From UBA6544 sp049601975 (GTDB taxonomy: Bacteria; Pseudomonadota; Alphaproteobacteria; UBA8366), in NCBI GenBank assembly GCA_049601975.1, contig JBMYRC010000120.1, forward strand, positions 1 to 12,687: DNA of 12,687 nt, written 5' to 3'. Position numbers and translations under genes: made by a program. Position 1 is the stretch's first letter. Each line of letters starts with the position of its first letter. Positions 7,261-12,687 of the stretch are shown piece by piece. The notes below the pieces were generated by a model, which was not told the DNA's origin, ran no database searches, and saw only the letters and a list, made by a program, of their open reading frames with translations.

Positions 7261-7785
7261 ATGCGTTTATTGGCCACGGCGGTCTCGATATTGTTCCTTT
7301 TCTCAGGTGCCGCATTTGCGAATGATATGACGAAGCATGGCGACCTAATGGTGAAGGATGTCTGGTCCCGCGCGACACCTGCACGAAACGGCGTCGCCTA
7401 TATGACGATCTTCAATCAGGGCAAGGGAATGGACCGACTGATCGCCGTGGAATCGCCGATCGCGAAGAAGGTCGAATTACACACCCATAGCATGAAGGAT
7501 GGTGTAATGCGGATGCGCCGTATATCGGCCATCGAAGTCCATCCGGGCGAGCCCGCGGTGCTGGCACCTGGCGGCAATCATGTGATGCTGAAGGGCCTCA
7601 ATCAAAAGTTAAAGCAAGATGAAAACTTTGCTATCACTTTAGTATTTGAGAAAGCCGGGAAAATCACCGTGGATGTCGCGGTCGGCAAAGCCGGCGCGAT
7701 GGGGCATGGCGCGACGCAAATGCAGCATAAACATGGCGATCACAAAATGGATCACCAGATGCACCACAAGAAGCACGGCAGTTAG
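7261..7785 (+). CDS. Periplasmic copper chaperone PCu(A)C (DUF461) with His/Met-rich tail
   Basis: A 174-residue exported protein with a signal peptide cleaved near residue 20 (GAAFA/ND). The domain at about 30-140 carries the full copper motif of the family: His74, ten residues, Met85, twenty-one residues, His107, one residue, Met109 (GGNHVML). PCu(A)C proteins bind Cu(I) in the periplasm and deliver it, classically to the CuA site of cytochrome oxidase together with Sco and TlpA-like reductases. After the domain comes an extra tail (about 146-174) dense in His, Met and Lys, likely a second flexible metal-binding segment; similar tails occur in other alphaproteobacterial members. The ATG has AAGGGAAGA upstream. 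It is divergent from sodC, and its stop codon overlaps the stop codon of the convergent hbd gene by two bases. Confidence 0.93.
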   Translation: MRLLATAVSILFLFSGAAFANDMTKHGDLMVKDVWSRATPARNGVAYMTIFNQGKGMDRLIAVESPIAKKVELHTHSMKDGVMRMRRISAIEVHPGEPAVLAPGGNHVMLKGLNQKLKQDENFAITLVFEKAGKITVDVAVGKAGAMGHGATQMQHKHGDHKMDHQMHHKKHGS

Positions 7786-8654
7786 CGGGTCGGTACCGGC
7801 TCCTCGCCGGAATAGTCGTAGAAACCGCGCCCGGATTTGCGGCCAAGCCAGCCGGCCTCGACATATTTGACCAAGAGCGGACAGGGCCGATATTTGCTAT
7901 CGGCCAAACCCTCATACAACACCTGCATAATCGAAAGGCAGGTGTCGAGACCGATAAAATCCGCAAGCTCAAGCGGTCCCATCGGATGGTTCGCGCCGAG
8001 CTTCATGGCTCGGTCGATGGCCGCCACATTGCCCACACCTTCGTAAAGCGTGTAGACGGCTTCATTGATCATCGGCATCAGGATGCGGTTGACGATAAAG
8101 GCTGGAAAATCTTCCGCGACGGAGATGGTTTTTCCCATCCGCTTCGCCAGAGTGCGGACTTCCTGGTAAGTCTCCTCACTGGTGGCGAGACCGCGGATCA
8201 ATTCCACCAGGTCCATCATCGGCACTGGGTTCATGAAATGCATGCCGATAAAGCGTTCAGGCCGGTCGGTGGTGGTCGCCAATCGGGTGATGGAGATTGA
8301 GGAGGTATTACTGGCGATCAGCGCGGTATCGCTCAGATGCGGGATCAGCGTCTTGAATATTGCCCGCTTAACCGCCTCGTCTTCGGCCGCGGTTTCGATG
8401 ACGAAGTCGCATTCGCCAAAATCCGCGTAGTCGAGGGTCGTCGAAATGCGATCGAACGCAGCCGATCTATCGGACTCAGATAGAAGGTTGCGGCGGACCT
8501 GGCGCGCCAGGTTCTGCGTAATTGTCTCCAGTCCCGCATCGATCCGCTGCTGGTCGAGGTCCAACAGCACCACGCTACAACCGGCGACTGCGGCCACATG
8601 GGCGATACCGTTGCCCATCTGGCCGGCACCGATAATGCCGATTTTTTCGATCAT
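7782..8654 (-). CDS. hbd: 3-hydroxybutyryl-CoA dehydrogenase
   Basis: A 290-residue cytoplasmic enzyme, the usual length for the stand-alone family, that interconverts 3-hydroxybutyryl-CoA and acetoacetyl-CoA with NAD(P). The N-terminal Rossmann domain has GIIGAGQMGNG at 6-16 and an acidic end of beta 2 (LLDLD, 31-35). Catalytic residues are visible: Asn116 (SNTSS), the general base His139 (GMHFMNPVPMMDLVE) and its partner Glu151. The C-terminal helical domain has FIVNRILMPMINEA and the GWLGRKSGRGFYDY tail typical of the family. It lies 37 bp downstream of etfA on the same strand, so it is probably the last gene of an etfB-etfA-hbd operon for butyrate, polyhydroxybutyrate or fatty-acid metabolism. 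GGAAAGAGAG upstream serves as ribosome binding site. The older name paaH/hbdA is also used. Confidence 0.95.
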   Translation of the reverse strand: MIEKIGIIGAGQMGNGIAHVAAVAGCSVVLLDLDQQRIDAGLETITQNLARQVRRNLLSESDRSAAFDRISTTLDYADFGECDFVIETAAEDEAVKRAIFKTLIPHLSDTALIASNTSSISITRLATTTDRPERFIGMHFMNPVPMMDLVELIRGLATSEETYQEVRTLAKRMGKTISVAEDFPAFIVNRILMPMINEAVYTLYEGVGNVAAIDRAMKLGANHPMGPLELADFIGLDTCLSIMQVLYEGLADSKYRPCPLLVKYVEAGWLGRKSGRGFYDYSGEEPVPTR

Positions 8655-8691
8655 TGCCGTCTCTCTTTCCGATGGTCGGAAGCGTTCGGGC

Positions 8692-9627
8692 TTAGTCCCT
8701 CAGAGCTTCTTCAAGCTCAGGCACCGCTTGGAACAAGTCGGCGACCAGGCCGTAATCGGCGACCTGGAAGATCGGCGCCTCTTCGTCCTTGTTGATCGCG
8801 ACGATGACCTTGCTGTCTTTCATGCCGGCGAGATGCTGGATCGCGCCGGAAATACCAACGGCGATGTACAGCTCGGGGGCAACGATCTTGCCGGTCTGGC
8901 CGACCTGATAGTCGTTCGGCACGAAACCGGCGTCGACCGCAGCGCGTGAGGCACCGACGGCGGCGTTCAACAGGTCAGCGACTTTTTCCAGCATCGGGAA
9001 ATTATCGCCGGACTGCATGCCGCGACCGCCTGAAATGATTACCCGTGCGGATGTCAGTTCGGGGCGTTCGTTCTTGCTGATCTCTGAGCCAACATAGCTG
9101 GTGAGACCGGCATCGCCTTGGGCGCCGATATTCTCAATACTGGCGGAACCGCCTTCGGCCGCTACCGGATCGAAAGCCGTGCCGCGTACAGTTATGACTT
9201 TCTTCGCATCGCTCGTCTGTACTGTTGCGATAGCGTTTCCCGCATAGGTCGGGCGGTCGAAGGTGTCGGCCGACGTCACGCCGCTAATCTCAGAGATTTG
9301 CTGAACATCCAGCATGGCGGCGACGCGCGGCATCAGGTTTTTGCCGAAGCTGGTCGAATTCGCCAGCATGTGCTCGTAATCATCGGCGAGTGACAGAACC
9401 AGCGGTGTTAGATTCTCGGCGATACCGTTGGCGTATTCTGCCGAATCCGCGACCAATACCTTGGCGACACCGGCGATTTTCGACGCCGCTTCACCCGCTG
9501 CGGCGCAATCTTGCCCGGCGACCAGGACGTGGATGTCTCCACCGATGGCGACGCCTGCCGCGATGGTGTTGAGGGTAGCGGCTTTAATCTCGGAATTTTC
9601 GTGTTCCGCGACGACCAGAATGCTCAT
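8692..9627 (-). CDS. etfA: Electron transfer flavoprotein alpha subunit
   Basis: A 311-residue subunit of the soluble ETF heterodimer, which carries electrons from acyl-CoA and other dehydrogenases to ETF:ubiquinone oxidoreductase. The N-terminal domain begins MSILVVAEHEN. The C-terminal FAD domain contains SGGRGMQSGDNF at 199-210, GASRAAVDAG near 225, QVGQTGK at 241-247 and the ETF-alpha signature LYIAVGISGAIQHLAGMKDS at 253-272, followed by the VIVAIN stretch. DYGLVADLF at 291-299 is the usual C-terminal element. The two genes are tightly linked: etfA starts two bases after etfB ends. AAGG about ten bases upstream may serve as ribosome binding site. No missing residues or oddities are seen. 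Confidence 0.97.
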   Translation of the reverse strand: MSILVVAEHENSEIKAATLNTIAAGVAIGGDIHVLVAGQDCAAAGEAASKIAGVAKVLVADSAEYANGIAENLTPLVLSLADDYEHMLANSTSFGKNLMPRVAAMLDVQQISEISGVTSADTFDRPTYAGNAIATVQTSDAKKVITVRGTAFDPVAAEGGSASIENIGAQGDAGLTSYVGSEISKNERPELTSARVIISGGRGMQSGDNFPMLEKVADLLNAAVGASRAAVDAGFVPNDYQVGQTGKIVAPELYIAVGISGAIQHLAGMKDSKVIVAINKDEEAPIFQVADYGLVADLFQAVPELEEALRD

Positions 9628-9629
9628 CT

Positions 9630-10379
9630 TCAGATTACCTTCGCTTCGTTCTTCAGCTTATCGACTAGTTGCGCCACGTCTTCGACCATGACACCAGCTT
9701 CGCGCTTCGCGGGCTCCACCACCTTCAAGGTCGTGAGGCGCGGTGTGATATCGACACCCAAATCCGCTGGCCCCATCTGGTCGATGGGTTTCTTCTTTGC
9801 CTTCATGATGTTCGGCAACGAGGCATAGCGCGGCTCGTTTAAACGAAGATCCGTGGTGACGATGCAGGGCATGGAGACTTTCAGGGTCTCCAGGCCGCCG
9901 TCGACTTCACGGATGACGTTCGCCGAGCCACCGTCAATCTCGATCTTTGAGGCGAAAGTCGCTTGGCTCCAGCCGAGGAGGGCCGCCAGCATCTGTCCGG
10001 TCTGATTGCTATCGTCATCGATGGCTTGCTTGCCAAGGATCACCAGATCAGGGCCTTCCTTGTCGGCGACCGCTTTCAGCAGTTTAGCGACAGCCAGCGG
10101 CTGCACTTCATCGTCGGTCTGGATCAGAATGCCGCGATCGGCGCCCATCGCGAGGGCCGTACGGATCGTTTCCTGACACTGCTGAGGGCCGACGGAGACC
10201 GCGATCACTTCGGTCGCAGTTCCAGCCTCACGGAGGCGAATGGCTTCTTCGACGGCAATTTCGTCGAAGGGGTTCATCGACATTTTTACGTTGGCGGTTT
10301 CAACGCCTGTTTGATCCGCTTTCACGCGAATTTTGACGTTATAGTCGATCACGCGCTTGACGGGGACGAGCACCTTCAT
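9630..10379 (-). CDS. etfB: Electron transfer flavoprotein beta subunit
   Basis: A 249-residue partner of EtfA. It binds AMP and contacts dehydrogenases. Visible features are MKVLVPVKRVID at the N terminus, NPFDEIAVEEAIRL at 36-49, ALAMGADRGI near 75-84, the nucleotide-binding GKQAIDDDSNQTGQM at 116-130 and the beta-subunit signature VIREVDGGLETLKVSMPCIV at 155-174. The dehydrogenase recognition loop is intact: RYASLPNIMKAKKKP at 184-198, with Leu188 at the docking leucine position and Lys193/195-197 in the stretch that is lysine-methylated in mitochondria and in some alphaproteobacteria. AAAGGAAG precedes the ATG. A promoter with a perfect TTGACA lies just upstream. It is the first gene of etfB-etfA-hbd. 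Confidence 0.97.
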   Translation of the reverse strand: MKVLVPVKRVIDYNVKIRVKADQTGVETANVKMSMNPFDEIAVEEAIRLREAGTATEVIAVSVGPQQCQETIRTALAMGADRGILIQTDDEVQPLAVAKLLKAVADKEGPDLVILGKQAIDDDSNQTGQMLAALLGWSQATFASKIEIDGGSANVIREVDGGLETLKVSMPCIVTTDLRLNEPRYASLPNIMKAKKKPIDQMGPADLGVDITPRLTTLKVVEPAKREAGVMVEDVAQLVDKLKNEAKVI

Positions 10380-10387
10380 CGTCAGAG

Positions 10388-10395
10388 CTTCCTTT
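10388..10395 (-). promoter_or_regulatory. Ribosome binding site for etfB
   Basis: On the minus strand AAAGGAAG lies eight bases before the etfB ATG at 10379, an ideal spacing. It confirms the annotated start. Confidence 0.6.
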
Positions 10396-10414
10396 GAATT
10401 CGGTTGGGACGCAT

Positions 10415-10443
10415 TTCTTAGGGGTGCACATATGTACTGTCAA
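10415..10443 (-). promoter_or_regulatory. Sigma-70-type promoter of the etfB operon
   Basis: On the minus strand a perfect -35 TTGACA (10438-10443) is followed by a 17-bp spacer and TAAGAA (10415-10420), a weak -10 match. Transcription would begin near 10407-10409, leaving a leader of about 30 bases with the etfB ribosome binding site. The spacer contains the 8-bp palindrome ACATATGT, and a 7-bp inverted repeat brackets the -35 box, so regulation here is plausible. Confidence 0.6.
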
Positions 10444-10460
10444 GCAAGGCCCAGCACCCC
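10421..10460. repeat. Inverted repeats over the etfB promoter (possible operator)
   Basis: GGGGTGC at 10421-10427 and GCACCCC at 10454-10460 form a perfect 7-bp inverted repeat around the -35 box. Inside it, GCACATATGTAC (10426-10437) is a near-perfect 12-bp palindrome with one mismatched pair. It occupies the -35/-10 spacer, a usual place for a repressor operator. No regulator family is recognised, and a transcribed hairpin is an alternative because the arms also pair in RNA. Confidence 0.4.
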
Positions 10461-10520
10461 TTTCAGGCCTCTTCGCAAGCGCAACATAGAATGTTCTGCC
10501 GGTGGGTCAATTCCGATGAG

Positions 10521-11333
10521 CTATTTTGCGGGCTCTTCAAGCGCGTTGCAGTTGAAATTGGACAGCCCTCGAACCGTCGTCTGGATGGCCAACTCAGGGT
10601 GACTCTCGCCTGCCGGCGCCAAGTCCCAAAGCCACTCGGTGCCGCCTTCCGGAAGTGCCACGCCATGGAGCGAATCCCATGGCTCCAAGGGGGTGCCGTT
10701 TGGGTCGACGTAATGGCGTTCGATATCGCTGATGAGGCAGACCCAGCACTTCAGCGCCGAAAGCCATTGCACGTGGCGGCGCACGATCTCAGCCGCAAAA
10801 GACCGTCGGTCGCCTTCGGTGATCTCTGTTCGCGCTTGCAACCACGCGTGCGGAATCTCCGCCAGTTGGGAGACCAGGTTGACGGAAACGACCAGGTCGG
10901 TATCCGGTGCGAGTATCGGTAACGCACCGACACGCGGCGCTTCCGCCGCGCGGCGCGGCAGTGCCGCCAAGGTCTGGGACGTGCCGGAAATATCCTCGCT
11001 CCGGACGGTCACGTTCGGATAGGCTGCGGCGATTTGGCGCGCTTCTTTCGGATGGACGATGTCGATCAACTCAACCCGCTCGAATGTCCTCGCCAGCGCG
11101 TCGAGGGGGATGTCGTATAATGCGCCCGACCCTAGGACGACCGCCACGCGTTTGTCACCGGGACCTTCCATTGCCGCTTGAATGACGGCCTTCGACGCGT
11201 CCAAATGTGGTTGCCAGCGCGTTCGGTGACGTTTGTAGCGTGCCCGAATGGCGATGGCTTCTCGCAGATAACCCAGTTTCCGCGCCTCGCGCGGGCAAGG
11301 TGTGGTGAGCCATTCGTAAATCTCGGTGAACAT
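10521..11333 (-). CDS. Unrecognised protein with Rossmann / SAM-methyltransferase-like fold
   Basis: A 270-residue soluble protein with no signal peptide. I do not recognise a named family. The middle resembles a class I SAM-binding core: a beta strand and glycine loop VAVVLGSGALYD at 63-74, then a strand ending in an acidic residue, VELIDIVHP with Asp91, then a strand with DLVVSVNLVSQL at 146-157, as in motif IV/post-IV regions. The N-terminal third is basic and helical (RARYKRHRTRW at 30-40), and the C-terminal part has several Trp residues and GTPLEPWDSLHGV. This suggests a methyltransferase-like nucleotide-binding protein, but no substrate-specific motif is seen. It is 18 bp downstream of the adenosyltransferase gene and 141 bp upstream of etfB, on the same strand. 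The start is the ATG at 11333 with CGGGGGA upstream. Enzyme class is uncertain. Confidence 0.8.
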   Translation of the reverse strand: MFTEIYEWLTTPCPREARKLGYLREAIAIRARYKRHRTRWQPHLDASKAVIQAAMEGPGDKRVAVVLGSGALYDIPLDALARTFERVELIDIVHPKEARQIAAAYPNVTVRSEDISGTSQTLAALPRRAAEAPRVGALPILAPDTDLVVSVNLVSQLAEIPHAWLQARTEITEGDRRSFAAEIVRRHVQWLSALKCWVCLISDIERHYVDPNGTPLEPWDSLHGVALPEGGTEWLWDLAPAGESHPELAIQTTVRGLSNFNCNALEEPAK

Positions 11334-11351
11334 GGCGTCCCCCGGATCTGA

Positions 11352-11933
11352 CTACCGGCTGCCGCCCGGCACCCAGAGCACGTCATCCGCGCCACCGCCA
11401 TTGGCCGCCCGTGACATAACAAACAAAAGATCGGATAAGCGATTAAGGTATTTGACCGCCTCTGGATTGACCGGCGATTCGGCGGCCAACGCGGTGATCA
11501 AGCGTTCTGCGCGGCGTGTGACGGTGCGCGCTAAATGCAGTTGCGCCGCGACCGGCGTGCCGCCCGGCAGGATAAAACTGGAGAGTGGGTCGAGTGCGCC
11601 GTTGATACGGTCTATCTCGCTCTCCAACCAATCGACTTGCGCCGAGATAATACGCAAGGCGCCTTCTGCCTTGCGGCCGTCCTCCGGCGTGCACAAATCC
11701 GCGCCGAGGTCGAAGAGATCGTTCTGAATACGGTTAAGGGCCGGGTCGAGCGTGTCGTCGGTGTCCGGGGTGCGGAGGATTTCGACGCGCACCAACCCGA
11801 TGACCGCATTCGCTTCGTCGACGGTACCATAAGATTCAACGCGCAGGTCGTGCTTCGCGACGCGGCTGCCGTCGCCAAGCGAGGTTTCGCCCTTATCGCC
11901 GCCACGCGTATAGATTTTCGTCAGTTGTACCAT
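11352..11933 (-). CDS. PduO-type cob(I)alamin (corrinoid) adenosyltransferase
   Basis: A 193-residue cytoplasmic enzyme that transfers the adenosyl group of ATP to cob(I)alamin, making coenzyme B12, needed for example by methylmalonyl-CoA mutase. PduO family marks are all visible: the ATP-binding KIYTRGGDKGETSLGDG at 6-22, ESYGTVDEANAVIG at 33-46, DLFDLGADL at 72-80, the ILPGG turn at 121-125, and RRAERL at 140-145 with YLNRLSDLLFVMSRAAN at 162-178. It is not a CobA/BtuR-type enzyme, which has a P-loop. I chose the ATG at 11933 over an adjacent TTG because it forms a TGATG stop-start overlap with the upstream HIG1-type gene, suggesting translational coupling. The stop is 18 bp before the Rossmann-fold gene. 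The gene is often annotated cobO or pduO. Confidence 0.95.
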   Translation of the reverse strand: MVQLTKIYTRGGDKGETSLGDGSRVAKHDLRVESYGTVDEANAVIGLVRVEILRTPDTDDTLDPALNRIQNDLFDLGADLCTPEDGRKAEGALRIISAQVDWLESEIDRINGALDPLSSFILPGGTPVAAQLHLARTVTRRAERLITALAAESPVNPEAVKYLNRLSDLLFVMSRAANGGGADDVLWVPGGSR

Positions 11934-12133
11934 CAAGCGCGTCCCGCGATGACCATAATGATAGCGAAGATCAGCAACGCCAAGGCTTGCAATACGATCC
12001 GGGCGCGCATGATCCTATTTCCATACTTCAAATTGAAGTCACCGCCGCGCGCCATGGTAATAATGCCGAAAAACAACACGCCGAGCGTGGCGAGCATCGC
12101 AAAGATCAGAACCGGGACGAGAAATCCAGACAT
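11933..12133 (-). CDS. HIG1-type small twin-transmembrane protein
   Basis: A 66-residue inner-membrane protein with two hydrophobic helices (about 4-27 and 46-63) joined by a short polar loop with GDFNLKYGNRIMRARIVLQ at 31-49. The loop and second helix match the HIG1 (hypoxia-induced gene 1) family, whose signature includes R-x-R-x3-Q; here Arg43, Arg45 and Gln49 fit. Mitochondrial HIG1 proteins (Rcf1/Rcf2) help assemble or tune cytochrome c oxidase. Bacterial members are short and their role is not settled. It is the first gene of the HIG1-cobO-Rossmann run, and its TGA overlaps the adenosyltransferase ATG as TGATG. No clear Shine-Dalgarno sequence precedes the ATG. The 74 bp between it and the divergent rraA start hold an extended -10 element on the plus strand. 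Confidence 0.85.
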   Translation of the reverse strand: MSGFLVPVLIFAMLATLGVLFFGIITMARGGDFNLKYGNRIMRARIVLQALALLIFAIIMVIAGRA

Positions 12134-12138
12134 ATTGG

Positions 12139-12147
12139 TGGTATAAT
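12139..12147 (+). promoter_or_regulatory. Extended -10 promoter upstream of rraA
   Basis: TGGTATAAT combines a perfect TATAAT (12142-12147) with the TGn extension that lets promoters work without a -35 box; none is seen here. A dyad TTTCG-AA-CGAAA (12149-12160) covers the predicted start site near 12154, an attractive operator position. The leader to the proposed TTG start would be about 54 bases. Confidence 0.5.
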
Positions 12148-12190
12148 CTTTCGAACGAAATATGAGCAGAAAAATAGCCGATACCAGGGC

Positions 12191-12199
12191 AAAGGAAAG
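12191..12199 (+). promoter_or_regulatory. Ribosome binding site supporting a TTG start for rraA
   Basis: AAAGGAAAG sits eight bases before TTG at 12208. The frame from this TTG runs directly into the conserved EALKRISTAT segment, whereas the ATG at 12162 lies in a different frame and has no Shine-Dalgarno sequence. Confidence 0.45.
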
Positions 12200-12207
12200 A
12201 CCGGCAA

Positions 12208-12687
12208 TTGATTTTTTCGAATTACTTTACGCGCGAAGCGCTGAAACGGATTTCAACCGCGACGATTACGTTGCAGCTTCTGAAGCGTGGCATCCGGAAT
12301 ACCTATATGCGTGGCGCCGCTTGCAGCGGTATCCGAACGGATGGTGGGCGAAGCGGTTACCTTGCGGTTTATTCCGATGCGAGAGGATATCTCCACACCC
12401 GCGATACTGGCGGACAAGCAGAATCCACAACGGGTTGTCATTGATACGATACCCGAAGGCGCGGTCCTGGTCATCGATGCCTGGGGGTCGGTGATTGCGC
12501 CGCACTCGGGGATATTTTAGCGGAGCGTATCAAGCAAAGCGGTGGTGTTGGAGCGGTGACGGATGGCGGTATCCGGGACGCGGCAGCTGTTTCAGAAGTC
12601 GGATTGCCGGTCTTTGCTGCCGGCCCCGCCGCTCCCGCCTCCCTTACCGCACACACGCCAATCGATTACGGCTTGCCGGTTGGTTGC
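12208..12687 (+). pseudogene. RraA / 4-hydroxy-4-methyl-2-oxoglutarate aldolase family gene, frameshifted and right-truncated
   Basis: Three segments in two frames together read as one RraA-family protein. From TTG 12208 to about 12315: LKRISTATITLQLLKRGIRN and MRG. From about 12314 to 12510, one frame over: APLAAVSERMVGEAVTLRF, PMREDIS, EGAVLVIDAWG and APHSG. From 12511 to the edge, back in the first frame: DILAERIKQS, the metal/substrate motif GAVTDGGIRD, and LPVFAAGPAAP. The first break fits loss of five bases at a GTGGC tandem (expected MRGVAPL). The second fits loss of one G in the run at 12508-12511. The two changes sum to six, so the frame returns, but a TGA at 12442-12444 interrupts the unshifted frame. 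Family members are class II aldolase-like or RNase E regulators. This could be a genuine pseudogene or two assembly indels. The 3' end is outside the window. Confidence 0.8.

Noticed and set aside
10461..10520. Short hairpin AACAT-TCT-ATGTT downstream of the Rossmann-fold gene as a terminator.
   Set aside because: The stem is only five weak pairs and no T run follows, so read-through into etfB cannot be excluded.
11934..11936. TTG at 11936 as the start of the adenosyltransferase.
   Set aside because: The adjacent ATG forms the TGATG overlap and gives the usual family N terminus.
12162..12494. A 110-codon frame from ATG 12162.
   Set aside because: No ribosome binding site and no family resemblance; it is out of frame with the RraA motifs that cover the same bases.
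1..12687. CRISPR arrays, tRNA or rRNA genes, insertion sequences, prophage or toxin-antitoxin genes.
   Set aside because: No regularly spaced repeats, tRNA-like folds, transposase or phage motifs were seen; every long frame is explained by a core gene or is a shadow.

Overview
The window looks like chromosomal core DNA of a moderately GC-rich alphaproteobacterium, probably Rhodospirillales-like. The evidence is gene content and order: a DUF3426 protein facing a DUF4175/TIGR02302 protein, argH-lptM-lysA, and a HIG1-type small membrane protein with cobO and etfB-etfA-hbd. I see no plasmid, phage, IS, CRISPR, tRNA or rRNA signature. Genes are densely packed, and no gene-free stretch exceeds 300 bases.

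Layout. Bases 1-680 (+) hold the C-terminal part of a DUF3426 membrane protein cut by the left edge. Bases 706-6018 (-) hold an operon read argH, lptM, lysA, then a large DUF4175 membrane protein. Its first three genes are chained by GTGA and TAATG overlaps, and lptM is a 42-codon lipoprotein gene that is easy to miss. Bases 6043-7785 hold three exported proteins: a TlpA-type thioredoxin (+), a Cu/Zn-type superoxide dismutase (-) and a PCu(A)C copper chaperone (+). The last two diverge from a 95-bp region. Bases 7782-10379 (-) hold etfB, etfA and 3-hydroxybutyryl-CoA dehydrogenase, behind a promoter with a perfect TTGACA box. Bases 10521-12133 (-) hold a HIG1-type two-helix membrane protein, a PduO-type cobalamin adenosyltransferase joined to it by TGATG, and an unrecognised Rossmann-fold protein. 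Bases 12208-12687 (+) hold the start of an RraA-family gene with two frameshifts, cut by the right edge.

How they work together. argH and lysA make arginine and lysine, while LptM helps the outer-membrane LPS translocon mature. The exported trio deals with periplasmic copper, thiols and superoxide. The etf/hbd genes serve acyl-CoA oxidation and (inferred) polyhydroxybutyrate or butyrate metabolism, and the adenosyltransferase supplies coenzyme B12, for example to methylmalonyl-CoA mutase.

No clear new defence or mobile system is visible. The best leads are the SodC, which has a cropped electrostatic loop, an atypical zinc site and a His/Met-rich insert beside a His/Met-tailed copper chaperone; the broken rraA; the unassigned Rossmann protein between cobO and etfB; and the palindromic element inside the etfB promoter.
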